Source of the DNA: Deroplatys truncata
Lineage: Eukaryota; Arthropoda; Insecta; Mantodea; Mantidae
Assembly: GCA_030765065.1 (NCBI GenBank)
Contig: CM060989.1
Span: 39,485,501-39,549,500 of the forward strand
Length of the DNA stretch: 64,000 nucleotides
Direction: 5' to 3'
Below the pieces are notes generated by a model. That model ran no database searches. It saw only the letters and a list, made by a program, of their open reading frames with translations, and was not told where the DNA came from. Shown piece after piece: positions 43,011-54,958 of the stretch. The translations under genes and the position numbers were made by a program. The stretch's first letter is position 1. Each line of letters opens with the position of its first letter.

Positions 43011-43129
43011 CCCTTGCTGCGATGTGCTTCCCATCCACCATTGTTACTTGGTCTTACTCCTAGATAATCCTTTACTACTTCGAGCTATTGCCCATTCATG
43101 TCATCTTTCACCCTTTCTTAAATTTATAT

Positions 43130-43475
43130 ACTTTTAGACATGAACCACGGATCTTCCGGTTCCCATCCAGTTGCTCTAACCAACCGAGCTACCACGGCAA
43201 CATACTGGCACGATATTCAATTCCCCAACTGACTTGCATTTTCCCATGTAAATCACAAGAAGAACTTTAATTTATTTTGAGATGACATACCCTAATGGTA
43301 CTTTAAATTCGGGTTTCATAGTTTTACCAACTATTAGAGCCAATCAACCAGTTGGATAAAGCAACCGGATGGAAATCAGAAAATCCGTGGACAAATCCTG
43401 ACTGTGACATTGAATTTTTCAGTTCTGATTCTACCTTTCCAATCTTGTCCTACACATGGCTTGTGTGGAAGAACA
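43130..43475. repeat. Twin inverted tRNA-like unit, copy 2
   Basis: Same plan as 21180-21593: a left minus-strand unit (GGTAGCTCGGTTGGTTAGAG read on the minus strand) and a right plus-strand unit (CCAGTTGGATAAAGCAACCG), with a shared inner edge (AATTCCCCAACTGACTTGCA) and the same outer end TGTGTGGAAGAACAATT. The right unit is more decayed than in copy 1. Confidence 0.55.
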
Positions 43476-43489
43476 ATTAAGTACTGTGA

Positions 43490-44560
43490 CTTATTTATTT
43501 ATATTTATTCTGAACCTCCATGTATTTCATTAATTGCCCAATATCATTAAATCAACCAGGCATTTCTATTCATCAATACACGAGTGTCAATTACTTTCCC
43601 TAACTTTTTCCGATATATCATCTATAAATATAGGCTTATTCAAAAAGAAGGAACAAATTTTAAATATTCATTTTTAATGAAGGACGATAGATAGCAACAC
43701 ATATGACACATCATTGAACAGAGGAAAGTTTAAAATTTTAAGCCCTCCACCTATTAATTCCCCCCACTGGGTTTGTTTACGAGAAAATGGCAATGCCACA
43801 ATAAGTCATTTTGTTTGCTGCAGTATGCAAAGAGTGAATCCATTGTTTCATTGCAGCGCGCATTTCGTTGTAAGTTCAACAAGATTTAGAATTGATACAA
43901 TAAATTCGTAGAAGATGGTTGCATATGCAAACGGAAAAGCACTGGTCGTCCTTGCATAACAAATGATGCCCATTTTGAGCACATGAAATAAAATGTTGAA
44001 CTTTCCTCTATTCAGTGATGTATTGCATGTGTCGTCATCTATTGTCATTCATTACAAATAAATATTTAAAGCCTGTTCCTTCTTTTTGAATAACCCTGTA
44101 GATTAAACAAAGTGGGACTAAGTTAACAGCCAGCCCTACCTAATTCCTATGTTCAACCATCTCCATAACTCCATTTCATTCATATCTTATACAGAACTTT
44201 ATTTCCATCTGTTTGTTTGGTAATTTCTACAGTGCTCCTCAATTTATGGTATTAAACGCTCTTTCACAATCATCAAAAGCATACACCCCCTTCATCTTTT
44301 CTTACTTAAATACCTGCTAATTACTATCTGAATTATTAAGTTGCCCTGTTGTTTGGTTATCCTTCCTAAAGGCTGCTCAAAATTTGGATAACTTTCCCTC
44401 TGAATCTGCCTACTCTACAATTGAGTAATTCCTCTGTAGTTCTCTTTTATTCACCCCTGTTTTACCTTTATATAATAGTACTACTGGGCTTATTTCCCAG
44501 CTTTCACGTATATTTTTACTTTCTTTAATTTTATTTAGCACTAAAAGAACACTTCAGAAA
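43490..44560 (-). mobile_element. Non-LTR reverse transcriptase fragment, split by a MITE
   Basis: Minus-strand translation shows FRKDNQTTGQL near 44370, YAFDDCERAFNTIN near 44270 (the AFDxxn box) and, in a decayed frame, NLVPLCLIY at 44100, just before the MITE. After the MITE a DDI-like stretch resumes near 43625. Many stops. Borders approximate. Confidence 0.5.
43631..44098 (+). mobile_element. 468-bp Tc1/mariner-type MITE with >100-bp inverted ends
   Basis: The ends GCTTATTCAAAAAGAAGGAA and, inverted, GGTTATTCAAAAAGAAGGAA, beside TA, stay complementary for more than 100 bases, through GAGGAAAGTTTAAAATTTTA. The centre encodes a shred of a transposase DNA-binding region, in two frames: TRFRIDTINS and, shifted, EDGCICKRKSTGRPC. 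It interrupts a LINE reading frame. Confidence 0.7.
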
Positions 44561-45484
44561 CATCAGATGCAAATAGTTAGATAACTTGTCTTTAGCCAAT
44601 CACTTCTGGGAAAAAAGTGACAATACAAAGCAAAGAGTCAAGTGGCTAAAATCCCTACAAAACCACTGGAATTGAGCTTATGGGAAGGTACTTATATCAG
44701 AAGTTTCGAGCATTGAATTATGAACTTGGAAATTTCAGCAGATGATAGTTTAATCCCTAAATTAACCAACTCTGTAATAGATGATGCTACAAATACCCAG
44801 GGAAGAAGATCGGGGAATCACTGTTTGTCAACCAGCAGCTGAGAATGAGGACAATAGGTCCTTGAAACATGCCCTAAGTGGAGCAATAAACTACTTAATG
44901 TTGATTAATTTTACATAATTTATTTATTTAGCACATTTGCCATAAGCAAATATTTTCCAGAATTCTCCTGGAAATTCACTGATCCCTAACAACTTTTTCT
45001 TTTTCAACTTTCTTATTTGTTGGCTGTTTACAGAAAATTCAAGATGCACATTAGGGTGGAGTAAAAATGCACAAAAATTTAAAATTATTAATGGCTATAT
45101 GCAATGGCCGCCTTTCAATTTTAACATCACTTTCCAAACTTCCAGGCCTTTTAAGCCATCTTCAGGTGGCACATCTCTGCTGTTTCAAAGAAACTGAAAT
45201 TCTGTGTAAATTTAGATATATGACGATCATCCTAACGGTAACAAATATATCCATCCCTTCTATTTTATACAAACATCGCCACGTGCCTCATTAGGAAGTT
45301 TTATATGACCTTTCACAGATTTGAGGAACTGGTAGCATTGTTCTTAAAATCAAGATTTTACGGGGGCAGGTCTGACACAGAGATGGTGCTGACAGTTTCG
45401 AAAAAGCAAGGACAGTTCTCAAGTAAGATCCTTTAGATGGCGCAAGATACAATTTCATATATTTCATCTGAAGAAAATAATCTG
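44561..45484. other. Intron sequence, nothing recognised
   Basis: AT-rich. CAGAAAATTCAAGATGCACA near 45030 is an R1-like phrase. No gene recognised. Confidence 0.35.
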
Positions 45485-47179
45485 ATGTGTTACATTAACA
45501 TGACTTTCTCTACCCTCTATCATTTATTAATGGCTATAAAAATTTTCTTACGAAAACTTATTTTTCTATCTACTTACTTTTAATAGACAAACCTTTGCAG
45601 AAGTAGCAACATTACACATTTTGTTATAAATGCAAAGGGAATAGCGATAATCAAATGTTTAAGAAATGAACACTATATGCTGGCCTTAAACTTCTATACT
45701 ATTTCTATGCAACTACAAATCAATAGGACTTTAAAAGAATGCTAAGTACTGAACAATTCAAACCATTAATAATGGATATCTTACAAATATCATTTATCAG
45801 TTATGCAAGATTATACAAAATTCCTTCCAAATAAACAAGAATTCACAGACCATTCCCGGAAAATTTAAGATAGTCATTTTGTTCATTTATATATCTTTAA
45901 TATATGACATTTTAATAAAAACGTTAACCATTTTTTAAGAAATTAAAAAATTTCCAAAAACCTTCAGCATAAAGGTTAGCTTGGGGTGGGGGGGATTTTC
46001 TTGAAAATCTTTGTGTTGCATCTTTGGAAGGTACTGAACCTGAATACCAAGTTTGATATGTATCAGACTTATGCTGGTGTGTGTCTCTCACACACAACAC
46101 ACACATACCTAAAAATGTTTAAATTGATGCAGTAATTTGTATCACAAATTACTTAAATGTAAAGAATGATTGTAATATGAATATGCATTTTTATGTGACA
46201 TTGATTTGAGATTTATATTGATTGCAATTATTGTTGAGAAGTAAGTTTATACGGCCTTACTGAAACTGACAATAATAGCGTGCAATAATGCAGCGAGGGG
46301 GTGAGCTGTTTATCATTATTAGAGACGAGGAAGTTACGTAATGTTGGCGCGTTTTTCTTTATAATTTGCTGGAACATTCTCCCTAGAGCATATGTATTCA
46401 TAATTTTCATTGGATATAAAAATAGACGCTAATGTTGGCGCGTTTTATTAGCCAATAGCAGCTCAGTTATAATCTATAGGCATATCGGGGTGTAGGAGTA
46501 TAAAAAGGGCTAGGTTAGAGGTAAAGTCCTTCAGTCCGTCAGTTCACCGAAAATATTTGTAGGCCTTCAGTCCAGCAGAAATATTATACGTCGACTATCG
46601 ATTCGCAAGTTACGCGTATCAGAGTTATGAAAAATCTCAAGTATTGTAAAGTTAATGATACAAAAAGTTGAAGTACGTGAATTAAGAACGATCAGTAAAT
46701 AAGTTATTATAACAGTTTCAGTTTGGCGAGTGTCAAGATCAATGTGTAAATGGTGATAGTGAATGTGTTTGACAATAAAAAGTGTAAAACAAATTCTTTC
46801 ATCAGTGTTATCTTTGGATAAAAGACTCCTTTCCGTTTACACAACCTGTATAAAGAGAAGTGCTCGACCAAAAAGATAATAGCTAGCCGGAGAACAGTGA
46901 ACCAAAAGTAAATAAAATAACAGTAGCATTCTTTCAAACAACACTAATACTGCCGCAAATTGCTAACACCAGATGGAGCTAACAAACCTAACAAAGAATC
47001 ACGTCACAAAATGGCTTCACTACGTGGAGTAAACACAAATAAACAAACATTAATAAGTAAACCACTTCAAATTTCAGAGGTACCAAAACATGTATTTCCA
47101 GTGAAATCTCGGTATCAAATTTTTGGGTGAAATGCAACACCTTCTCTACCTATTATATACATGGTAGAGAAAATAATAA
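45485..47179 (+). repeat. Dispersed repeat R1, copy split by a solo LTR
   Basis: The left part 45485-46124 runs from TCTGATGTGTTACATTAACA through the CACACACAACACAC stretch to CCTAAAAATGTTT. The right part 47070-47179 resumes at CAGAGGTACCAAAACATG and ends in the terminal hairpin region CTCTACC...GGTAGAG. Confidence 0.7.
46125..47069 (+). repeat. Solo LTR related to the Gypsy LTR
   Basis: About 945 bp, TGATGCAGTAATTTG...ACCACTTCA. It aligns along its length with the 32184 LTR (shared GTAATTTGTATCACAAATTA, GGCGCGTTTTATTAGCCAAT, AAGTTACGCG) but is clearly diverged. TATAAAAA at 46499 and TCAGTC at 46531 keep the core-promoter spacing. There are no internal sequences, so it is a recombined remnant. 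The flanks AAAT and AATT leave the target duplication ambiguous. Confidence 0.85.
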
Positions 47180-47919
47180 GTTTGCAGTTTCTTAAGAAAA
47201 TGGATAAAAGCCAATGTTCTGCAGTGATTAAATACTTTGCATTAAAAGCTTTTAATACCAACCACAATGAGGGAATTGGACTCCACTTAGAAATATTCAT
47301 CTTTTCTTTGGTGAAGAAATGGGCTGTGAAGTTTAAATGTGCCGGTAACATTTTTTTTGGGGGGGGGGGCAGTTGCAGGGCACCAAACATTTGCCATTTT
47401 ACTTATTTTTAACTTTTGCCATTATTATTACCGAAAGCAATCAACTGAGGCATGACATATTACAACCTTCTGATTATACCACTTCATTTTATCTTGGTGC
47501 AGTGTACGCTATTTGGTAGCATTGGACTGTTCAGCTCTTGTTGCAGCTTGGCCTGTGCTACAATTGCTCTTGTAATGTTGACGCATCCCCGAAAATTTCC
47601 TTCCGTGTACTATTGCTATCAGATTTATCTTATTTAGTTTTGTTTAATTAAAATAATTTAAACATTATATGGTTATGAAAAGGGTTAAGCTTCTATCAGG
47701 GTCATTGGAGATACATAAAAGCTAAACCTTCAAGAGTGATGCGCCAGCTAAAGTTACTATTGATTTCCCATTTCTGTGTTGTTGTTTTGCAGTTACATTA
47801 ATTGCAACACTTTATAGCATAGGCAAATGTAAATTTAAATTTTCAATTTTTGGTCCACCATCATACATTTCTTTTTTTGTATGCAGTTACTGTATTTCAA
47901 ACAAAACTGCTAAAAGAGC
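47180..47919. other. Intron sequence, nothing recognised
   Basis: Contains a short G-run at 47360-47369. No gene or known repeat recognised. Confidence 0.35.
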
Positions 47920-47951
47920 CACACATTTTTACTTTCTCTACCATGTACATA

Positions 47952-48938
47952 CAGAGTGAGCCAAAGGACTCCAAACCGCCTGTGCTGTGTTTTTCCTCTC
48001 TGCATCCTTGGCGCTCGTTGCCGTCTGCTGCTATCATAGAAAGGCACAGATGAAACCATACAACATTTTTAAAACTACTTTTAAAGGCTTTACTTACCAA
48101 CATTATGAACATTGTTGTCCATACATTTTTGGCACCTCTTTAGGAAACTATCCATCATGGAATTTTTGGGGGGAATTTTCCAAACGATGACCGATGTTGT
48201 CTAATGTTTCTTTGGTAAGAACCGAACGCTGTCTTTTTAGATTTCTTAGCCTGAACACTTTCTGTGGGTTGAAATTTATTGTAAAGTTCATGGATTGTTG
48301 TATGGCCTGGAACTTTTACACCTGGAAATCTTTCTGCAAACTGTACTTTCATTTGGCGAGCTGACCGAGTTAACACATACGAATCATAAATAAATACATG
48401 CTGTGCAGTAGAAAATATATACTGAGCCATAATATACTCTGTGACTAAGTACAGGACAAAATAATAAATAATCGTAATAACTGAACTACATCACATCACC
48501 GTCAACTCAAAACCGCAACAGCATGACTTTGTTTATAGTAGCAGTACATTATGTATTTATCATATTTCCACACGCCCAGTGGAAAAAGACAGTGCAGCCG
48601 GTAATATTGTTCATAAAATACCCCTGTGGGGTAACTTAAAACAAAGTGTACAAGACAAACCCACACACCCTGGAAGAATTAAAACAAAATATCCGTCAAA
48701 AATTTCTCAGCATGAACTACGGTGAGTGATGGATAGTTTCTAAAGGGGTGCCAAAAATATATGGACGATGGTGGCCAGTTTCAGCATCTCCTTTCGTAAA
48801 GTTGGTAAGTAAAGCCTTTAAAAATGTTGTATGGTTTCATCCACACCTTTCTATGATAGTGGCAGACGGCAACGAGAGCCGAGGATGCGGACAGGAAAAA
48901 CACTGCGCAGTCGATTTGGAGTCTTTTGGCTCACTCTG
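47952..48938. mobile_element. Tc1-like fold-back element with opposed coding fragments
   Basis: The ends CAGAGTGAGCCAAA and, inverted, CAGAGTGAGCCAAA are flanked by TA, with long inverted arms like those at 29157. The minus strand 48430-48155 encodes the transposase N-terminus (MAQYIFSTAQHVFIYDSY, QFAERFPGVKVPGHTTIHEL) and then runs directly into the C-terminal end of the ORF in the left arm. The plus strand at about 48630-48790 encodes another copy of the C-terminal end (NLKQSVQDKPTHPGRIKTK). The catalytic middle is absent. Confidence 0.75.
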
Positions 48939-49684
48939 TAGTAGGTAGAGAAATTATTGCATTCTACCCAAAAAAATTTGATATCAAGATTTCACCATTA
49001 ATACATGTTTTGAGGCACCTTGAATCCAAAACAAACATTTTTAGAGAGAGGTCCTGTGTTTGTCAGTAAGTGAACAGCATAACTCAAAAACTGAAGGTAT
49101 GATAAATACCAAACTTGGTATTTAAGTTCAATATCTTCCAAAGATGCCACATGAAGATTTTAAAAAAATCCACCAACCTCAAACTACACTTTACATGGAA
49201 CATTTTTTGAAATTTTTTATTTTCTCGAAAATGGCTCTTGTGTTTTATTAAAAGCTAAACCATATATTTAAGATGTTTACATGACAAAATGTTTATCTTG
49301 TCCTCTTCATTCGGAAGAAATTTTGTATAATCATGGAGAACTGGTAAACATTAAGCAACGACGAGAACATACAACAAAAAATGTAGATCTCTTTAAAATA
49401 ACAATTTATTTCAAATAAATTATTTTGTGACATAAGCCATTTTCAAAATATCCATTACTAATGATTCGCTACTTTGTCATTCTTTTTAAGTCCTGTCAAT
49501 GTTCAATTCTTTCCCATGAATACATTGAAACAGTATGGAATTTTAAGTCCAGCATAAAACATCCAGTTCTTAAAACATTTGATTATCACTATTCTGTGTC
49601 TGTCAACAACAAATTGTGTAATGTAGCTATTACTGTAAAGGTTTATTTTGATTAAAATGAGGTAGATGGTGAAATAAACTCTCA

Positions 49685-50020
49685 TAAGAATAGTTTGTAT
49701 GTTATCCTGTGGTGCTACAGTCTGCATAGGGCCTGGACCTGCCAACCCGCCTAACGTCCACATGCGCACAGCAGAAGTGGGCAATCGTCTAAACAATATG
49801 GGAAGGTGATGTGGCCAGCATCATGCATCCCCCCAGTCAGAAAGCTGGCTCATACAGCTAGGACCACTGTCTATTGCAGCTCCTTGCTTTCCTTAATGCT
49901 GACTGGGCAACGGTTCAATACCTGGGACTTAAAATCTATACCCTCATGGGTGGGATCGAATCCAGGTGCATTCTATGGCCAGCAACCAGAGCACCATGAT
50001 CCAGCTCACTGCGCCATAGC
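49685..50020 (-). repeat. tRNA-derived SINE, family S3
   Basis: Read on the minus strand: A-box-like TGGCGCAGTGAGCTGG near 50017 and B-box-like GGATTCGATCCC near 49960, followed by a GC-rich body to about 49690. The only copy in the window, inserted in R1. Confidence 0.65.
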
Positions 50021-50118
50021 GTAGGACAAATAATTTGTATACCCACTAATAAATGATAGAGGGTAGAGAAAGTCTTGGGAATGTAACACATGCAATTCAT
50101 ATATACATGCTAATTTTG

Positions 50119-50121
<3 letters not shown>

Positions 50122-50175
<54 letters not shown>
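50122..50175 (+). repeat. (TC)27 microsatellite
   Basis: An uninterrupted 54-bp TC repeat just outside the end of R1. The Leu-Ser-repeat open frame at 50053-50259 is only its translation. Confidence 0.95.
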
Positions 50176-50177
<2 letters not shown>

Positions 50178-50811
50178 GCAACACACATCACTCCCCTCTA
50201 AAAATAGAAATCTTAATATTACGTTTCTTGTCAAAAGCAACACTACTTCTACCGCATAAAAGCTTTCATCTGTGTTCTAATGCTCACTGCAGGGGCTGGA
50301 TAGAGTCACTTTGGAAGGTCTTGAGCATTGAAGGTTATCCACGAAAATATATCAGTGTCAAAAATACCTTTGCCTGCATGATTTTTGTTATAAGTCATTA
50401 GCACAAGAGCATATGCTGCAAGTTCTCACAGAATATTAGTAACCTATACTTAAATGAGGATAAAAAGTATTCTGCGCCATCTCTCCGGTTGGCTTTCATG
50501 TATCCCATCCAACATGTTCTTTCTGTATTTTCAGCAAGTCTCCTGCTGAGCTTTTGGGAAATTCTAATTATGTAGTTATAGCATTTTTCTTACTTTTGAA
50601 TTTAGTAGTGTTTTTTAATAATCCCATTATGAGTTCTGTCTGGCTTACTGATGTTGCACAGCTAGCTTTTTAAACTGGAATGAATTAATTTAATTTCCTT
50701 CCCTGTTCTTTAAGAAATTATTGTACAATGATTTATACAATTTTTATGATGAATCCTCCCCTTCATCCCTTAAAACTTTAATTTTATACAGCCTCAGTGA
50801 TTCATTATAAC
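50176..50811. other. Intron sequence, nothing recognised
   Basis: AT-rich, no domain recognised. Confidence 0.35.
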
Positions 50812-52184
50812 TAGGATCTGGATTTTTAGGTGGAATAAACCTTCATTTTAGGTTCCTTATATGCTTTAGGTTTTTTTTTCTGATTAAAATAGTTTTCTTA
50901 TGGTTTGCTTTGTGGAGCAATAGAGGTATCAATAAGTTTGCTTTTCTGGTACCACTTAGTTGCAAGATTTATTTTTTGCCTTGCAGTAGATAGTTACATG
51001 CATTCTCAAGTTTTCTGGCGTAAACGATTTCCTATTATCATGTAACACATTCTTGTATGAAGAAAAGGTTCTTTCAACGGAACATGACGTCATTGCGGCA
51101 TAGAACAGAGCCAGTGCAGCAGGTTTTAGGGTAGTTTTCCTGTATGTTTCTCCCTGCAATTCTGAATTGATTTTCATATCTTCAAAACCAGGATTTTGTT
51201 GAAGAATCTTCTGCAACTTCGAAGAACATGCAACTCCCACTGGTCTAGGTATTTCTTTACTGGAAACATTGCCAATTATATCTAGAGCATCTTTCAGTGG
51301 CAAAGTTGTACTTTCCAACCGGAGAATAGCTTCTCTATAAAAAAATGTGTCTTAATATATGTAAGGGAAGTGGCAAGAGTGGGACGCTCAAGTGGATTCT
51401 TAGCCTTGGCAATGCAGGAAGCTTCTGTTTCATCCAATTCATTGACAACATTTTTAATGTCTTTTAAGTGCTCAGCATAGTAAATGGCAGCAGAAGCCAA
51501 GTTCTCCAGCAGGTAAGTATCAGGTGGAAGAGGGGTTGCCGGTACTTTCTCTTTGAACCATTTGTATACGTGTTGGGACTTTTATGAAAACCTTCTTGAC
51601 CAAAGATATCAGGTTGCTCACATCATAGAAGTGGCTTCTAATCACCTCTGCAAGGTGATGCAGGCCGTGGGCCAAGCACGTAACATGTGCATGGTCGGGT
51701 GGAAGGACTGTAGAACCCCCTCCGGTCCTGTTACTAACAAAAGTGAAGTGTGGATCTGCAGCAATCTACTTTTTCAATAAATTAAATTTAGGCATTGTTT
51801 CACTATACAACAATTACATTAGAAAAGTACTCTCGGTGAACGATTGGAGGTGATCCAGTTACGCTCCTCCTGACCTCAGCTGCATCCAAGTGTCACGTCA
51901 CATGTGCTGCATTTAACTGTAGTAACTTGAACTATCTACTGGCTATAAGTGGTGCAAATAATTTTACAATGAGTTTCAATCCGAAAATAACATTCATTTC
52001 GAAAAAGGAAAAACAGTTATTTAGGTTATTTTAGGTGTCAACCCCTCATTTAGGTTTTTTTTAGGTGTAACTAAATTTGCATGTTCTGCTCCAGGAAGTG
52101 TGAAACGAATATATATATATCTTGAAATGTGTTAATTAAATGGCGAGGAAAAATATAGGTTAAAACCTAAAAATCTGGGCCCTA
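50812..52184 (-). mobile_element. hAT transposon remnant
   Basis: The inverted ends TAGGATCTGGATTTTTAGG (50812) and, inverted, TAGGGCCCAGATTTTTAGG (52184) are flanked by ATTATAAC and ATAATAAC, an 8-bp duplication with one mismatch, as expected for hAT. It is 1,373 bp long. Subterminal TTTAGGTTTTTT motifs repeat near both ends. The minus strand carries a worn transposase. Confidence 0.85.
50956..51780 (-). pseudogene. hAT transposase fragment
   Basis: Minus-strand blocks in shifting frames: HVTCLAHGLHHLAEVIRSHF near 51690-51630, NLASAAIYYAEHLKDIKNVV near 51510-51450, then 51318-50956, which ends in SCSVERTFSSYKNVLHDNR and ENLRMHVTIY, the C-terminal dimerisation domain of hAT transposases. The N-terminal zinc finger and the first catalytic Asp are missing, and there are frameshifts near 51550 and 51320. 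Part of a dead element, not a domesticated gene. Confidence 0.8.
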
Positions 52185-52789
52185 ATAATAACGAATGAAA
52201 AATCCCCTGAAATTCATACAAAAGGATGTGAAACACTGTCGGAACATCTGACTTCCTTAACTTCCCATCCAAAGTTCTGGAAATGCTGCGTAGCCTATAA
52301 GTACCCCTTGGTAGTGGAACAATCATCGGTTGGAATGGTCAAGTAACTTGTTAGACAAATACAGTAAATTTTAAACCTTTGTACCTTCTCTTTGGTACCG
52401 TAGTTATTTAACAACATAAAATCGGCATAAGTTTTCGCATAATAGAGAAACCCTCAACATATACAATGAAACCGTCCTAAACCCGGTGAATATGAAGATT
52501 TTCCAATCCCAGACCACCAACTTAACTGCTTTGGGAAAGACACAATCTGCAACCATTGAGAAAAATAATCTTCTCAGTTGTTAATTATAAAATACCAGTG
52601 CACTGATTTCTAATATTAACAACTTTCTCTCTTTATACAATTATTTAGCATGCCCTGTTAACAACCTTGATTACAACATAAGCACAAAGGAAATAAAGCA
52701 AAACTTTCTTACATGAAGGTCATTAGAACATTTTGGCATCCAGAAACTTCAGTACATACATCTATAGTGTTAGAATAAAGTTATTCAGA
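52185..52789. other. Intron sequence, nothing recognised
   Basis: AT-rich, no gene or repeat recognised. Confidence 0.35.
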
Positions 52790-53853
52790 GGTATTGAGAC
52801 AGTTTGAGAAAATTACAAGTATAAACAATTTTAACATTGGGTAGTTTAGGGTGGAGGAATTGTTTTTAAAAATCTTCACGTCGCATCTTTGATAGACATA
52901 CTTCCTCTATCTACCATAGTCCCACCTTAGAAGGGAACCTGATGTAAACAAAAACACCTGGCAAGTGTATGCTTCAGCTGCGGATTACAATGTTGGACTG
53001 CGGAAATTAATTTTGTTTATATAATGTTGTTGTTCACCAATGGTACTGGGGATTAATTGATCTGCATCATTTTCCCTCTGGCTTCCCAATATAAAGTCTG
53101 TAAGTTATAACTTTTAAGGCCTTTGCATTTGGTGAGATGCTGTTTGTTGGGTGTAGGTAGGCATCATATCTTGTAGAGATGTTCTGTGAGACAATCGTGG
53201 CCAGTTGCCATCCTAAATAAGGCCACTGTAGTTTTCCTTGGCATGTTTTGTATATCAACTCTATCTTTAATATGTTTATAATCTTTATCTTTTAATTTAT
53301 CTTCTTCATCAAGTCTCTGCTGTCTTTTGAAATGTTGTTTAATGTTATTTATTTATTTCTATTTGTCCTACAGGTTTTATTTGTTGTATTGCATCTTTCT
53401 TTGTTAATTGATCCGCATGTTCATTGCCCAAAAGTTAGACATGAGCTGGGATCCATTGTAGAGTGACATGATTTCTAGTTTCAACTGCTTTGATTAGGCT
53501 TCTTATTTCTTTAATGTTTCTTGTTGTTTTATTATTGTAATTTACTATTCCCATCTATGGCTGATTTTGAGTCCGATGAGATGACTATTCTTTGTTTTAT
53601 GTATGGTCTTTATAAAATGTTCTGTAATGCTGCTTTTATAGCTGTTAATTCTCCATCATAGTGGTTTGACGTTTCATCTGTTACTGTGCAAAATGTTTAC
53701 AGTATACTCCTGCACCAGCATTTTTTTTATTGATGAGGGATCCATCTGTATATATTTGGAGCCATTCTTTTTCTGGGTATCTTTCATTTTCCGTAGCTAT
53801 TGCTATGGCTCTCGCTGCATCTGGTATATTGTTTGGCTTGTATATTATAAATA

Positions 53854-54504
53854 TCAGGTCATTCTGATATTGTTATCTATATATTCTATTGGACTTGTTA
53901 CCTCTGTTGCAATTATATTTGTTGTAATTATATTATTGTATTTTAATTTATTAATATATGTTCTGGAGCTTATTTGAGTTTTTAAATTACTTATAGTATC
54001 TGCTGTGTGGTACCACTTGTATCTGTTTCCACTGACTTGCAGTTTTTGTGCTAGAGTAATTGCTTTCAACTCATGTTCCAATTCTATAGCCACACTTTTT
54101 GTGATGTGTTGTAGTACTGTAATTGGTATTGTTTTTACAGCTCCTGTTATTATTCTTAGTGAATTATTTTGTGAAATTTCTAGTTTAATTTTAAGTCTCT
54201 TGTTTACTGTTGCTAGTAGTTCTCCTCCATACAATAGGTTGGGTTTTATGTATGTTTTATATGTATTATTAAGGTGGTCCACGTTTCCACCCCATTTTAT
54301 ACCTGTTATATGTTTTAAAATGTTGTTCTTTTTGTTGATTTTATTCGTTACATTGTTTACATGCTCTTTCATTGATATTTTGTTATCTAATTCTATCCCT
54401 AGATATGTTTTTGTAGTTGTTTGTTGTTGATTTGCAGGATATATTTTCTGTTTTATGCTGCATCGTGAATAGTTGATGTTGAGTTTTTCTGTACTTATTT
54501 CCAT
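53854..54504 (-). pseudogene. Reverse-transcriptase thumb region of the jockey-like LINE
   Basis: The longest intact piece of the element, 216 codons. It begins after the FADD box with a few chance residues, then QTTTKTYLGIELDNKISMKE and LLYGGELLATVNKRLKIKLE, and continues toward the RNase H domain, which is in broken frame below 53850. Asn/Ile/Thr-rich through AT bias. Belongs to the LINE at 53045-55045. Confidence 0.75.
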
Positions 54505-54903
54505 ATTATTGTTATTAGACCACTGTTCTATTCTCCATTGTTGTTGGTAGTTTTTTGTAATGATTACCAGATCTTATGTTCTTTTCTGAAGTCCATATTA
54601 CCACGTCGTCAGCAAACATTCCTACTTGTATGTTAGGTATTTTCTTTAGTACATCTACTAGGTTTTTTTTTATATATATATTTTGAATAGAATAGACCCT
54701 TGAGGTAGTCCAACTCTCGTTTTGTTTTCCATTTAGATGTGGCTGTTTTGTATTGTACTGCAAACCATCTTTGGGATAGGAAGGTTTGAAACCAGCTTAG
54801 CATGTGGCCTGATATGCCATGTGTCTTCATCTTATATAGTAGCATTTCTCGCCATACTATGTTAAATGCATCTTTGAAGTTGACAAACAGTGCTAGAGTA
54901 GTC

Positions 54904-54957
<54 letters not shown>
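54904..54957 (-). repeat. (AAT)18 microsatellite inside a reverse transcriptase frame
   Basis: An exact 54-bp repeat of ATT/AAT units. Read in the LINE frame on the minus strand it is a run of Asn codons between QNIKENF and KTTLALFVNFKDAF, so the repeat has grown without changing frame. Confidence 0.9.

Positions 54958-54958
<1 letters not shown>

Larger units (their letters stand above)
47920..50095 (-). repeat. Dispersed repeat R1, reverse copy with two insertions
   Basis: The reverse-strand R1 runs from its terminal hairpin (CTTTCTCTACCATGTAC at 47933 and GTAGGTAGAGAAA at 48941) to GGTAGAGAAAGTCTTGGGAA at 50060 and TGTAACACATG. It is interrupted by a Tc1-like element (47952-48938) and a SINE (about 49685-50020). 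Confidence 0.65.

Noticed and set aside
50100..50180. CRISPR-like or satellite array
   Set aside because: Only a simple dinucleotide repeat; no spaced repeats of CRISPR type occur anywhere in the window.
50053..50259. Open frame with a Leu-Ser repeat
   Set aside because: It is a translation of the (TC)27 microsatellite and flanking repeat ends.
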